A stretch of 64,000 bases of DNA from NCBI RefSeq assembly GCF_041915215.1, contig NZ_JAYSBV010000001.1, one strand, 5' to 3'. This document shows, piece after piece, positions 8,641 through 17,254 of the stretch. The notes beneath the pieces are model-generated. The model searched no databases. It saw only the letters and a program-made list of their open reading frames with translations, and was not told the DNA's origin. The first letter of the stretch is position 1, and every line of letters starts with the position of its first letter. This DNA is from Zoogloea sp021286885 (GTDB lineage: Bacteria > Pseudomonadota > Gammaproteobacteria > Burkholderiales > Rhodocyclaceae). The translations under genes and the position numbers were made by a program.

Positions 8641-10464
8641 ATGCCACTACTGCGCCGCCTGGGCGGGCTGGATGAAGTTTTTGCCTCCGCCGCCCTGGTG
8701 CTGATGACGCTCATTCCCTTGGCCGAAATGGCCCTGCGCCCGCTGCTGGGCGAAGGGATCGTAAACGCCCCCGTGCTGGTCCAGCATCTGGGCTTGGTGC
8801 TCGCCATGGCCGGCGCCCTGCTGGCCGAGCGGGGCGGACATCTGAGCACCCTGGGCACCGGACTGAGCCACAGCCATAACCCTAGCCTGCGCCGGGGCGC
8901 CCAGTTGGTAGCCCAAGGGGGCGGCGCCTTTCTGGCCGGGCTGCTGGCCTGGGCGAGTACCGAGTTTGTGCTGAGCGAACGGGAGGCCGGACGCATCCTG
9001 GCGTATGGGATTCCGGTGTGGAGCATCCAAGCGGCCATGCCCCTCGGGTTTGCGCTGCTGGGCCTGCGCCTGGGGCGCCATTGCTGCCGCACCCCTGGCC
9101 TGGGACTGCTGGCGGGGGCCGGGCTCACGGGCCTGGGCATCGTGGTGGCCCATCTGTTTGCCGAATCTGCTGGATTGCCCTTGCCTCTGCTGCCCGCAGT
9201 GGTGGCCCTGGTGCTGATGCTGCTGGCCGGGACGCCCATCTTTGCGGTGCTGGGCGGGCTGGCCCTGGCCCTGTTCTGGGCGGAGGGCCAACCCCTCGCC
9301 TCGGTGCCCCTGAGCCATTATCAGATCACGGTGAACCCTTCCCTCCCCGCCCTGCCCTTGTTTACGCTGGCGGGGCTGGTATTTGCGCGCAGCAGCGCCG
9401 CAGGCCGGCTCGGCCAGTTGTTTACCGCCTGTTTTGGCAGCGGCACCACCGGCACCGCCATTGCCGCCGCCATGCTGTGTTCGTGCTTCACCGCTTTTAC
9501 CGGCGGCAGCGGCGTGACCATCCTGGCCCTGGGCGGGCTGCTGTTGCCGCTGCTTAAAGATGCAGGGATGCCCGAGCGGCGCGGAATCAGCCTCGTGACC
9601 AGCGCCAGCGCCCTGGGGGTGCTGCTGGCGCCCTCGGTGCCCCTCATCATGTACGCCATCATCGCCCGGGTGCCCATCAACACCATGTTTCTGGCCGGGC
9701 TGCTGCCGGCCCTGGTGATGGTGGGTTTTCTGGTGCTGGTGGGCGGCTATCTGCGCCCCGTACCCGGCGCGCCGCGGGCCACCGCACCCCGGGCCAGTGC
9801 CGCCGAAATCGCCCGGCTGGCCTGGGCCGCCCGCTGGGAAATCCTGGCGCCGGGGGTTGCGATTGGTGCCCTGGCCAGCGGCCTTGCGACCCCGACCGAA
9901 AGCGCGGCCCTCACCGCTGCCTATGCGCTCCTCACCCAGGCCATTGCCCACCGGGAACTGAGCCCGGCCCTGCTGCGCCGCTGCCTGGCCGACTGCGCCC
10001 AGGTGATCGGCGGTGTGATGCTGATCCTCGGCATGGCCCTGGGGCTCACCAATTATCTGGTGGATGCCGGCATCCCGGACGCCGCCGTGGAGTGGGTGCA
10101 GGCCACCCTGCCCAATCGCTTTGCCTTTCTGGCGGCGCTCAATGTGTTTTTGTTTGCGGCGGGCGCCCTGATGGAAATCTACGCCGCCATTGTGGTACTG
10201 GTGCCCCTGCTGCTGCCGGTGGCCCAGAGCTACGGCATCCACCCGGTGCACTTTGGGGTGATCTTTCTGGCGGTGATGGAGATGGGCTTTTTATGCCCGC
10301 CCGCCGGCATGAACATCTTCTTTGCCTCGGCCATGTTCGGCAAGCCCATCCGCGAAGTCGCCGTTTCGGTACTCCCCGCCCTGCTGGCAATCTTCTTGGG
10401 GGCGCTGGTGATTGCGTGGGTGCCGTGGCTGTCGACGGGGCTGCCGGGGGTGGTGGGGGGCTGA
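8641..10464 (+). CDS. TRAP transporter fused permease, DctQ-DctM
   Basis: A 607-aa integral membrane protein. About residues 1-165 form a DctQ-like four-helix module and about 178-600 the large DctM-type permease with many helices. The DctM part contains conserved stretches such as PLFTLAGLVFARSS and FTGGSGVTILALGGLL, and ends with MNIFFASAMFGKPIREV. TRAP permeases drive substrate uptake with a sodium gradient. Fusion of the two subunits is a known variant. The gene follows the binding-protein gene by 13 bp, so they are one operon. A TTG three bases upstream (8638) could also initiate; GAGG lies 13 bases before the ATG and 10 before the TTG. Confidence 0.9.
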   Translation: MPLLRRLGGLDEVFASAALVLMTLIPLAEMALRPLLGEGIVNAPVLVQHLGLVLAMAGALLAERGGHLSTLGTGLSHSHNPSLRRGAQLVAQGGGAFLAGLLAWASTEFVLSEREAGRILAYGIPVWSIQAAMPLGFALLGLRLGRHCCRTPGLGLLAGAGLTGLGIVVAHLFAESAGLPLPLLPAVVALVLMLLAGTPIFAVLGGLALALFWAEGQPLASVPLSHYQITVNPSLPALPLFTLAGLVFARSSAAGRLGQLFTACFGSGTTGTAIAAAMLCSCFTAFTGGSGVTILALGGLLLPLLKDAGMPERRGISLVTSASALGVLLAPSVPLIMYAIIARVPINTMFLAGLLPALVMVGFLVLVGGYLRPVPGAPRATAPRASAAEIARLAWAARWEILAPGVAIGALASGLATPTESAALTAAYALLTQAIAHRELSPALLRRCLADCAQVIGGVMLILGMALGLTNYLVDAGIPDAAVEWVQATLPNRFAFLAALNVFLFAAGALMEIYAAIVVLVPLLLPVAQSYGIHPVHFGVIFLAVMEMGFLCPPAGMNIFFASAMFGKPIREVAVSVLPALLAIFLGALVIAWVPWLSTGLPGVVGG

Positions 10465-10477
10465 ACGCACCGATAGG

Positions 10478-10510
10478 CGCGTTCTATCCATTGAACTAAT
10501 GGGTAGCGCG
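10478..10510 (-). other. tRNA D-arm-like relic, possible attachment-site remnant
   Basis: The minus strand of 10499-10481 reads TTAGTTCAATGGATAGAAC, the T8-A9 plus D-arm sequence of a tRNA (GTTC stem, AATGGATA loop, GAAC stem), much like bacterial tRNA-Arg. No anticodon or T arm follows, so it is not a functional tRNA. It lies 20-50 bp from the end of a tyrosine recombinase gene, where such enzymes often leave att sequences. Confidence 0.35.
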
Positions 10511-10527
10511 TCGTTATTGTCGCCAGC

Positions 10528-11457
10528 TCACAAGCCCCGCTCAAAGCGTTCCGCCAAGCCCTGCTCGGCCACGTCCATGTAGCGCATGGCCGATTTCAGG
10601 TCGCGCCAGCCCACGTACTCCATCAATTCCTTGAGATCCCAGCCGGTGCTGTGGGCCCAGCCCGCAAAGCCCCGGCGCAGGGAGTGGCTGCTGTAGCGGT
10701 CGGCATCGGCAAGACCAGCGGCAGCAAACAGTTTGCGCAGTAGCGGGATCAGGCTGCCGGGGTGCAGGCTGTCTTCGGCCAGCTGGCCGGTGGGGCCGAT
10801 GCGGCGGAATACCGGGCCGTGGGTGAGCCCGGCGGTTTCGATCCAGGCGGCGTAGGCACTCACCGGGCACAGGCGCGAGAGGCTGGGGCAGCGGAAGCTG
10901 CGCCCGGTCATTTCCCGGTCGCCCTTGCTGCGGGGCAAGTAGCAGCGCAGGCCCTGACCCGGGATCAGATCCACATTTTGCACCTCCAGCCGGGCCAGCT
11001 CGTCGGAGCGAAAGCCACGCCAGAAGCCCAGCAGAATCAAGGCCCGGTCGCGCCGATGGCGCAGAAGCGCGGCGGGCTGGCCCTGGGCTTCGGCGGCACA
11101 GATCTGTTCGGCGAGCCATTCATCTACGGTTTCCAACCCGCTCAGGGCGAGGGGCTTGGCCTGGCGCTGGCGCTGGGTGTGCACCGCCCGGATGCCCTTG
11201 AGCACCTGGCGCACCAGGGGCGATTTGGTCGGATCCTGAAAACCTTGATCCTGATGCCAGCGGGCCAGGGCCGCCAAGCGCTGGCGCAAGGTGCTATTGG
11301 CCAGCTCGCCCCCATAGGCGGCCAGGTAGCGGGCCACGGCTTCGCTGGTGGCGGGCAGAAAACCACCCCACTCCACCTCGAAATGGCGCAGGGCCGAAGC
11401 GTAGCTGAGCCGGGTATTTTTCCGGTCGGCGGCTTCAAGATACAGATCCACAGACAT
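10528..11457 (-). CDS. Tyrosine-type recombinase/integrase
   Basis: A 309-aa phage-integrase family protein with an N-terminal SAM-like core-binding domain (about 1-95) and a C-terminal catalytic domain. Catalytic residues visible are Arg150 (GFRSDEL), Lys178 (SKGDRE), His258 and Arg261 (SHSLRRG), Trp284 in the position often held by a second His (VGWRD), and the nucleophile Tyr293 (AMRYMD). It would cut and rejoin specific DNA sites. The frame opens further upstream at a TTG (11532), but the ATG at 11457 gives a normal N-terminus. No excisionase or other mobile gene adjoins it, so it may be the remnant of an integrated element or a resident recombinase. A tRNA-like fragment lies just past its stop. 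Confidence 0.88.
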   Translation of the reverse strand: MSVDLYLEAADRKNTRLSYASALRHFEVEWGGFLPATSEAVARYLAAYGGELANSTLRQRLAALARWHQDQGFQDPTKSPLVRQVLKGIRAVHTQRQRQAKPLALSGLETVDEWLAEQICAAEAQGQPAALLRHRRDRALILLGFWRGFRSDELARLEVQNVDLIPGQGLRCYLPRSKGDREMTGRSFRCPSLSRLCPVSAYAAWIETAGLTHGPVFRRIGPTGQLAEDSLHPGSLIPLLRKLFAAAGLADADRYSSHSLRRGFAGWAHSTGWDLKELMEYVGWRDLKSAMRYMDVAEQGLAERFERGL

Positions 11458-11774
11458 GGGCGCGGGCTCGAAGGCGTAAAAAATCAGATGCGGCAGGGCT
11501 GCATTGTGCCGTGTTGGCGCCGTAAATGACAAAGTTACAACTCGCCGCTCCTGGTTTGCTCAGCTTTGCAGGCTTTTTGCTGCCTTTGGCTGCCGAAAAT
11601 AGGCAAGCGGTTCCAGATCGGGTAAGTTACGTTCCCCCGGCCTTGCAGGATGTGGTCGGGCGCGACGCCCACCCCCTGTCGAACGATTCCGGCTGATTGC
11701 GGTCTATGTTCCCCATGAATTCACGTTTTTCATCCCTGTTGCCTTCTGTTTTGACCGATCCCGGGAGCTCCTCC

Positions 11775-13892
11775 ATGAGACATCGTTTTATCTGGGCCGC
11801 CCTTGCCGTGCTGTGCACCGGCCCCGCCGCTTCCCTGGAGACTGCCCAGCCGCCCCGGCTGGCCCCCACTGCCCAACAGAGCGAGGCCGCCTACATGAGC
11901 GCCCGCATCCTCGACCGCTACCACTATCGCCGCGTACCGCTGGACGATGCGATGTCGGTCAAGATCTTTGATCGTTACCTGAAGGCCCTGGATCCGGAAC
12001 ATTTGTTCTTCACCCAGGCGGACGTGGATGGTTTTGCCCAATACCGCACCCAGCTGGACGATGCGATCCTGCAAGGCCAATTGCGGGTGCCCTTTCTGAT
12101 TTTCGACCGCTACGAAACCCGGGTGCGGGAGCGCCTGGAGGCGGCCAAGGTCTTGTTGAATCAAGACTTTGATTTCACCGCCAAAGAAAGCTACGCCTAC
12201 CAGCGCGACAAAGCGCCCTGGCCCAAGACCGATGCCGAGGTGCAAGACCTGTGGCGCAAGCGGGTCAAGAACGACTGGCTGCGCTTGCGCCTGGCGGGCA
12301 AGGACGACAAGGCCATCCGCGAAACCTTGGCCAAGCGCTACGACAATTATCTTTCCCGGGCGACCCGCAACAAGAGCGAGGATGTGTTCCAGATCTTCAT
12401 GAACGCCTACGCCATGTCGATCGAGCCCCACACCAACTATCTGGGGGTGAGTGCATCCACCGATTTTGATATCTCCATGCGCCTCTCGCTGGTGGGCATC
12501 GGCGCGATCCTGCAGGAGCGGGACGACTACATCGTGATCCGCGAACTGGTGCCCGGCGGCCCGGCGGCCTTGTCTGGCCAACTGGCGGTGGGCGACCGCA
12601 TCGTGGGGGTGGCCCAGGGCAAGGATGGCGCCCTGGTGGATGTGATCGGTTCCCGGGTGGATGAAGCGGTGAAGCTGATCCGGGGCGAGAAGGAAAGCAC
12701 TGTGGTGCTGGATGTACTGCCCGCCGATAGCGGCCCCGATGGCAAGCACAAGCGCGTCCAGATGGTGCGGGCCCAGATCAAGCTTGAAGAACAAGCCGCC
12801 CAGAAGAAAATCATCGAGCAGAACGGCCACAAGGTGGGCGTCATCACCCTGCCCACCTTCTATGAAGATTTTGAAGGCCGGCGCCAGGGCGATGCCGATT
12901 ACCGCAGCGCCAGCCGGGATGTGAGCCGTCTCATCAACGAACTCAAGGCCGAGAAGATTGAAGGCCTGATCTTCGACCTGCGCAACAACGGCGGCGGCTC
13001 CCTGCGTCAGGCGGTGGAGCTCACCGGGCTGTTCATCGACAAGGGCCCGGTGGTGCAACAAAAACGCACCGAGGGCAAGATCGATGTGGAAAGCGACACC
13101 CAGGCCGGCGTGCTGTGGGATGGCCCCATGGCGGTAATGATCAACCGTAGCTCCGCCTCGGCTTCCGAAATCATGGCGGCAGCCCTGCAGGATTATGGAC
13201 GCGCCGTGATCGTGGGCGAAGGCAGCTTCGGCAAGGGCACCGTGCAGACCCTGGTGAGTCTGGATCAGCTGGCCAACAGCCCCAAGCCTGTGTATGGCGA
13301 ACTCAAGATGACCGTGGCCCAGTTCTTCCGGGTTAATGGTGGCACCACCCAGCTCAAGGGCGTGACGCCCGACATCCGCTTCCCCACCATTCAGGATGAA
13401 GACAGCTACGGCGAATCCAGCTTCGACAATGCCCTGCCCTGGGTGCAGATTCCGGCCGCCAGCTACAGCACTACCGGCAGCGTGAAAGACATGCTGGCCA
13501 CCTTGAACAGCCGCTATCACACCCGGATTGCCCGGGATAAAGACTTCCTCCAGCTCCAGGACGACGTGACCGAGTATCGCAAAATCAAGGAAAGCAAGAC
13601 CATTTCCCTGAACGAAGCCGAACGGCGCAAGGAAAAGGAAACCCAGGAAGCCCGCCTCAAAGCCCGGGATAAGGATGGCAATGCCAGTAAACAGCTGGAT
13701 GATGGGCTACAGGCTGGAGAGCGCAGCCTCGCCGCCGACCTGGCCGCCGAAAAGGCCTACAAGGCGCGCAAGGATGTGCTGCTGGATGAAACCGCCCGGA
13801 TCGTGATGGATCAGGCCGAACTCATCAGCATGCGCAGCCCTGCCCGCACCCTGGCCCAGGAAAAAGGCGGGCGCGAGAAGGGCAATCACTGA
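11775..13892 (+). CDS. prc: Tail-specific (C-terminal processing) periplasmic protease Prc
   Basis: A 705-aa serine protease with a Sec signal (MRHRFIWAALAVLCTGPAAS), a helical N-terminal region, a PDZ domain (about residues 235-320) and an S41 catalytic domain. Ser462 in SSASASE, Asp473 (QDYGRA) and Lys487 (FGKGTVQ) have the same spacing as E. coli Prc Ser430, Asp441 and Lys455. A DUF3340-type charged C-terminus follows. Prc trims or degrades periplasmic proteins with apolar C-termini and affects peptidoglycan hydrolases. The frame extends back to 11697, but GGGAG eight bases before the ATG at 11775 and the start of the signal peptide there decide the start. It ends 12 bp from the convergent acyltransferase gene. 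Confidence 0.93.
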   Translation: MRHRFIWAALAVLCTGPAASLETAQPPRLAPTAQQSEAAYMSARILDRYHYRRVPLDDAMSVKIFDRYLKALDPEHLFFTQADVDGFAQYRTQLDDAILQGQLRVPFLIFDRYETRVRERLEAAKVLLNQDFDFTAKESYAYQRDKAPWPKTDAEVQDLWRKRVKNDWLRLRLAGKDDKAIRETLAKRYDNYLSRATRNKSEDVFQIFMNAYAMSIEPHTNYLGVSASTDFDISMRLSLVGIGAILQERDDYIVIRELVPGGPAALSGQLAVGDRIVGVAQGKDGALVDVIGSRVDEAVKLIRGEKESTVVLDVLPADSGPDGKHKRVQMVRAQIKLEEQAAQKKIIEQNGHKVGVITLPTFYEDFEGRRQGDADYRSASRDVSRLINELKAEKIEGLIFDLRNNGGGSLRQAVELTGLFIDKGPVVQQKRTEGKIDVESDTQAGVLWDGPMAVMINRSSASASEIMAAALQDYGRAVIVGEGSFGKGTVQTLVSLDQLANSPKPVYGELKMTVAQFFRVNGGTTQLKGVTPDIRFPTIQDEDSYGESSFDNALPWVQIPAASYSTTGSVKDMLATLNSRYHTRIARDKDFLQLQDDVTEYRKIKESKTISLNEAERRKEKETQEARLKARDKDGNASKQLDDGLQAGERSLAADLAAEKAYKARKDVLLDETARIVMDQAELISMRSPARTLAQEKGGREKGNH

Positions 13893-13903
13893 AGATCAAG
13901 CAT

Positions 13904-15010
13904 TTAGGGTAGTGCGGTGGCAGGGATACTCCCTGCCCTGCCGCCTCTCGGCGCTTCGGGCTCGCTACTCTTGCCTTTGGCCTGGGGGTGGCGGATACGC
14001 TGCAAACAGGCATGAAAACTCGCCAGCAGCGGATGCTTGTAGGCATTCAGGTGATAAAGCTGACGTGTTTCGGTCACCCAAGGCAGCTGAGATTCGTTCA
14101 AAGGCCCGTAATACTCCAGCCGCCGCACAGGGTGCGTCTCGCCGTACAAAGACTGGAGCAGAAACCACTTGAGCAGGATGCCAGGGCTACAGGCCCGCAA
14201 CTCACGGGCGTAGGTCGTCTTGATCATGTAAATGGTGCTTCCCTGGAGCACTGCCAGTTCCATGGCAGCCAGTTGTTCGCCAAAGTACAGCATGTAAATC
14301 CGTCCGCGTCCGGCTGTGCAAAACTGGCGTAGCGCATGGGTGTAAAAGCTGCACTGGGCATCTCCCGGCGTCAGGGCGGTGCCTTGCTGGGCCTTCCAGC
14401 TCTGGCTTTCGAGGGCGGCATAGGCCTGGATTGCGGCTGTCACATCGTCGGGCCGTCGCAACACTTCCAAGCGAACAGGGCCAAAACTTTGGGCAGCCTT
14501 GCGTATGCGTCGGGTGGCATTGGCTACTGCATGATGCGGCCGGGTTTCCAGGTAAGCCGCAAAATTTTCAGGTAGATCAATGGCGCCCGTGGTGATGTGG
14601 GCTACGCGCCGCAACCAGTCCGCTTCCGGAACGGGGATCAAGCGTGGATCAAGACAGCTCAGGGACGTAAGCAAACGCGGGCTATGGAGCTGCTGCTGCA
14701 GTGAATCCAGCAGCGCCACAAAGCACGCCCCTGCCACCTGCACCCAGGGGCAAAGGGGTAACTGGGAAGGGATGAAGGCACAGGGCCGCGTGCTGTGGCT
14801 GAAATCGAGCAGCACCATGGCCACATCGCGCCCCAGATGTTGTGCAACCGCCAAGCGCTCGCGCCCCTGGCCAAAATGCTCCCAGGCCGTCCGAATAAAA
14901 CCTGCATCCAGTAAAGGCGAGTCAAAGCCAGCTCGATTCAGGGCATTCCAACGCGCCCAGACACTGGCCGGAACCTCGGCAAAAGCATAAAACGTCCAGC
15001 AGGTATCCAC
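13904..15010 (-). CDS. FemAB/GNAT-like acyltransferase, function unknown
   Basis: A 368-aa soluble protein of the Acetyltransf_6 (BioF2-like) type: a divergent N-terminal half and a C-terminal GNAT-like half. Features are the RIRKAAQSFGPVRLEVLRRPDD linker, the LESQSWKAQQGTAL helix, the GRIYMLYFGEQLAAMELAVLQGSTIYMIKTTYA strand pair and the ACSPGILLKWFLLQSLY acyl-CoA-binding-like helix. Relatives often act in exopolysaccharide or PEP-CTERM gene sets. The donor and acceptor here are unknown and no such genes are adjacent. GTG at 15010 has AGGAG five bases upstream and is preferred. ATG codons at 15025 and 15031 in the same frame lack a ribosome site. Confidence 0.7.
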   Translation of the reverse strand: MDTCWTFYAFAEVPASVWARWNALNRAGFDSPLLDAGFIRTAWEHFGQGRERLAVAQHLGRDVAMVLLDFSHSTRPCAFIPSQLPLCPWVQVAGACFVALLDSLQQQLHSPRLLTSLSCLDPRLIPVPEADWLRRVAHITTGAIDLPENFAAYLETRPHHAVANATRRIRKAAQSFGPVRLEVLRRPDDVTAAIQAYAALESQSWKAQQGTALTPGDAQCSFYTHALRQFCTAGRGRIYMLYFGEQLAAMELAVLQGSTIYMIKTTYARELRACSPGILLKWFLLQSLYGETHPVRRLEYYGPLNESQLPWVTETRQLYHLNAYKHPLLASFHACLQRIRHPQAKGKSSEPEAPRGGRAGSIPATALP

Positions 15011-15255
15011 ATCGTCTCCTTCCATGGCCACCGGCTTGTTTGCAGCGTTACTTGCAGCACAGACCCTGCACAGTCACGCCCCCGGATAGCTCTCCATCGA
15101 TCATGAAGCTCGAAAGTGGGAAATTTTCCCACTTCAGGCGCGGTGCGTCATGTTGTGATGGGTAAGGTTTAGGACGACAACTGTTAAGGTAGATATTAGA
15201 CACACCGTCTAACGCTTCAGATTCGATCTGAATCAAGCTTTTGATGCTTTTATCA

Positions 15256-15293
15256 AATAAAAAAGCCTCGCCAGCATTGAGCTGGAGAGGCTT
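15256..15293 (-). terminator. Rho-independent terminator of the 15320 gene
   Basis: On the minus strand the hairpin AAGCCTC/GAGGCTT (15263-15269 with 15287-15293), extended inward by GCCAGC/GCTGG pairing, is followed by a T-rich tract (complement of 15256-15264). It ends transcription of the leftward gene that stops at 15320. The rest of 15011-15319 shows no gene. Confidence 0.8.
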
Positions 15294-15319
15294 GCAGACT
15301 ACCTAGGGCTTAACGGCGT

Positions 15320-15733
15320 TCAGCTCTGGAACCAGCCCCCGGTGAGTTGCTGACGATAGCGCCGCACCTGCACTAAAGTATCGGGCACGAGCTGATGGGT
15401 CACACGCCAGAGGTGGTCACGCCACACATGGGCCGGCCCCAGGGGCATGGTTTGCAGGCGGCTCCAGGCGTCCCAGTCAACGTCCGGCATGGCTTCCTTG
15501 TCGGACACGGGGAGATCCCGCGCACTGGCACGCATGATTTCCAGGCATTCCAGCAGCTTTTCACGGGTGCCGGGGCGAGATAAAAGCTTGTCTTTATCCA
15601 CGCCTTCGATGCAGTGCAACACGGCTACACCCGCGTCGTGAATGTTGCCCAAGAGGGCGCTACGCAATACCGAGGCCCCCAGGGCCTGGGTGCTTCCCAC
15701 ATAGGCGTGGGTATTGGTGGGCGGTGTGGTCAT
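15320..15733 (-). CDS. Hypothetical protein
   Basis: A 137-aa soluble protein with no recognised domain. It is helical, with a central acidic stretch (DLPVSDKEAMPDVDWDAWSRL, about 74-94) and a C-terminal basic/aromatic end (RRYRQQLTGGWFQS). There is no signal peptide. Codon use matches the neighbouring backbone genes and a clear terminator follows, so it is probably real and monocistronic. Only a weak ribosome site (AGAG) precedes the ATG. It neighbours the DUF2325 pair but is separated by 137 bp and shows no sequence relation to it. Confidence 0.65.
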   Translation of the reverse strand: MTTPPTNTHAYVGSTQALGASVLRSALLGNIHDAGVAVLHCIEGVDKDKLLSRPGTREKLLECLEIMRASARDLPVSDKEAMPDVDWDAWSRLQTMPLGPAHVWRDHLWRVTHQLVPDTLVQVRRYRQQLTGGWFQS

Positions 15734-15870
15734 TTTGGTTTTCTCTGTTTTATCCAGCCAAGACAGGCTAACAGAGACAAACCCATACGAATTTGACTTT
15801 ATGCCTGCATAACTGTATCAAATACATTCGGTGACATGGAAATCTGTCACAAAGCTTTTCGTACGACCGC

Positions 15871-16209
15871 TCAAGAACGCATTTTGACGCTGGCGCTACC
15901 CTTTTGCGGACAGCGGGTGCATGCCAGATCATCGAGCCGTTCGCGGACTTCGGTGGCCGAGTGGTGACAGAACACCATCGGAATCCCCAGATCTTCAGCC
16001 TGCTTGCGCACATTGCGCACCAGCATGTGGTTAGCCCGATCACACATGAAAACCACCAGACTTGTGCGCCGCGACAATTGGCGCCGGGCCTCGGAGGCCT
16101 TACGACCCGTCCAGTGGTCGATATCCTTGATGCCGAACTGGTCGGCCACACGCATGATCTCTGCGCGAATCCCTTCGATACGGTCAGCACCCACAATCAA
16201 GGCTTGCAT
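15871..16209 (-). CDS. DUF2325 protein, copy A
   Basis: A 112-aa DUF2325 protein: MQALIVGADRIEGIRAEI opening (a Rossmann-like first strand), DIDHWTGRKASEARRQL, and a TSLVVFMCDRANHMLVRNVRKQAEDLGIPMVFCHHSATEV core. Two cysteines flank the His pair (FMCDRANH and VFCHHSA), and further Cys lie near the end (CTRCPQ), suggesting metal or redox chemistry; the function of the family is unknown. GGAGG eight bases before the ATG at 16209 favours this start over one five codons upstream. It is nearly identical over its first 100 residues to copy B just upstream (16373-16729), so it is a tandem duplication whose ends have diverged. Confidence 0.85.
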   Translation of the reverse strand: MQALIVGADRIEGIRAEIMRVADQFGIKDIDHWTGRKASEARRQLSRRTSLVVFMCDRANHMLVRNVRKQAEDLGIPMVFCHHSATEVRERLDDLACTRCPQKGSASVKMRS

Positions 16210-16362
16210 ATCCACGTCCTCCAACTGATCTGAAGTTGCAGCCCTGTTGCGGGCTGCGTATGTACTTCAAGACCGCCCGACCCGCCCAGGAGTTCGGAAC
16301 GCAAATGTTCCCATTTGTTGCGCCGTTACAAACGCATATGACGCAACGGCATTCAAACGGGA

Positions 16363-16376
16363 TTGACGTGCATCAA
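16363..16376 (-). promoter_or_regulatory. FNR/CRP-type site between the DUF2325 copies
   Basis: TTGAC-GTGC-ATCAA on the plus strand matches the FNR/ANR dyad TTGAT-N4-ATCAA at 9 of 10 positions. It overlaps the last codons of copy B and lies about 160 bp upstream of copy A, so it could give copy A oxygen- or NO-dependent expression. No clear -10 was identified. Confidence 0.45.
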
Positions 16377-16729
16377 GATTTCCGACGGGCAGGAATGTGG
16401 GGTTGGGGGTGGGCCTGGGCCTGAACCCGGCTGCGGGCACAGCTCAGATCGTCGAGCCGTTCGCGAACTTCGGTGGCCGAGTGGTGGCAGAACACCATCG
16501 GAATCCCCATGTCTTCAGCCTGCTTGCGTACGTTGCGCACCAGCATGTGATTGGCCCGATCACACATGAACACCACCAGGCTGGTTTTGCTGGGCAGCTG
16601 GCGGCGGGCCTCGGACGCCTTGCGCCCGGTCCAGTGATCGATGTCCTTGATACCGAACTGGTCGGCCACCCGCAGGATTTCGGCCCGGATTCCTTCGATG
16701 CGATCTGCACCCACGATCAATGCTTGCAT
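16373..16729 (-). CDS. DUF2325 protein, copy B
   Basis: A 118-aa DUF2325 protein, almost identical to copy A from MQALIVGADRIEGI through HHSATEVRERLDDL. It differs by a few substitutions (for example PSK for SRR near residue 47) and by a C-terminal tail rich in Arg, Gln and His (SRVQAQAHPQPHIPARRKS) in place of the Cys-containing tail of copy A. GGAG lies eight bases before the ATG. The two copies run in the same direction with 163 bp between them. Family members occur next to diverse anaerobic or redox genes, and their molecular role is not established. Confidence 0.86.
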   Translation of the reverse strand: MQALIVGADRIEGIRAEILRVADQFGIKDIDHWTGRKASEARRQLPSKTSLVVFMCDRANHMLVRNVRKQAEDMGIPMVFCHHSATEVRERLDDLSCARSRVQAQAHPQPHIPARRKS

Positions 16730-17212
16730 GTTTCTCTCCTCTGGTTTGGTTGGCGGCCTTCAGGCGGTGCTCGTCCCCAGTTGAGCCTTGCCTGCTTGTA
16801 GTCGCTGGATCGGCTGTGTGCTGCTGTGTGTTTTGCCGATGACTGCAGTGTGGGCTGCGCGTGCCCTTGTCATAGGGCGTGTAAGCGGGCGTTTTATCCC
16901 CTATTTCTTCAGCGTGTCTTACTGCCCCCGCCTGCGGCCCTGGGGCTTGGCGCATGTGCTTGTTACATCGGACACGCCACGCCTTTCTTGACGCCCAGAC
17001 GGGGCGCGCACGGCCTTGCAGGCCCCGCTTTTGCAAACCGCCCTGGTTTTCCCGTAGCCCCTCGCCTATCTGTACTACTGCCACGCCCCAGCACGACTGT
17101 GGCCCCCACTTCGGGCGTATGGATTAAATAATCTTCCATTATTCAATATAAAAAATATCAAAAATTTCTGGCCAAAAATCCTATAAAACCCATGTGTTTT
17201 TGTGTCATGTGG
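16730..17212. other. Intergenic region, no gene seen
   Basis: A divergent promoter region between DUF2325 copy B (leftward) and kfrA-1 (rightward). Short open frames here have no plausible composition or ribosome site. The last 80 bp (17125-17210) are markedly AT-rich, unlike their surroundings, with A/T runs that suit a promoter or protein-bending site upstream of the kfrA-like gene. Confidence 0.6.
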
Positions 17213-17222
17213 TACAGTACGA
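17213..17222 (+). promoter_or_regulatory. Shared TACAGTACGA motif upstream of kfrA-like gene 1
   Basis: TACAGTACGA lies 33 bp before the ATG and recurs exactly upstream of the second kfrA-like gene (minus strand, 21035-21026). It contains GTAC-A-GTAC half-sites and a TACAGT hexamer that could double as a -10 box. KfrA-type proteins are known to autorepress, so this is a candidate operator. Confidence 0.5.
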
Positions 17223-17254
17223 TTTAACGCAACACATCCTCAGGAGCCACCACC

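Noticed and set aside
10467..10545. A complete tRNA gene near the recombinase
   Set aside because: Only the D-arm part is present; no anticodon stem, T arm or CCA end can be folded.
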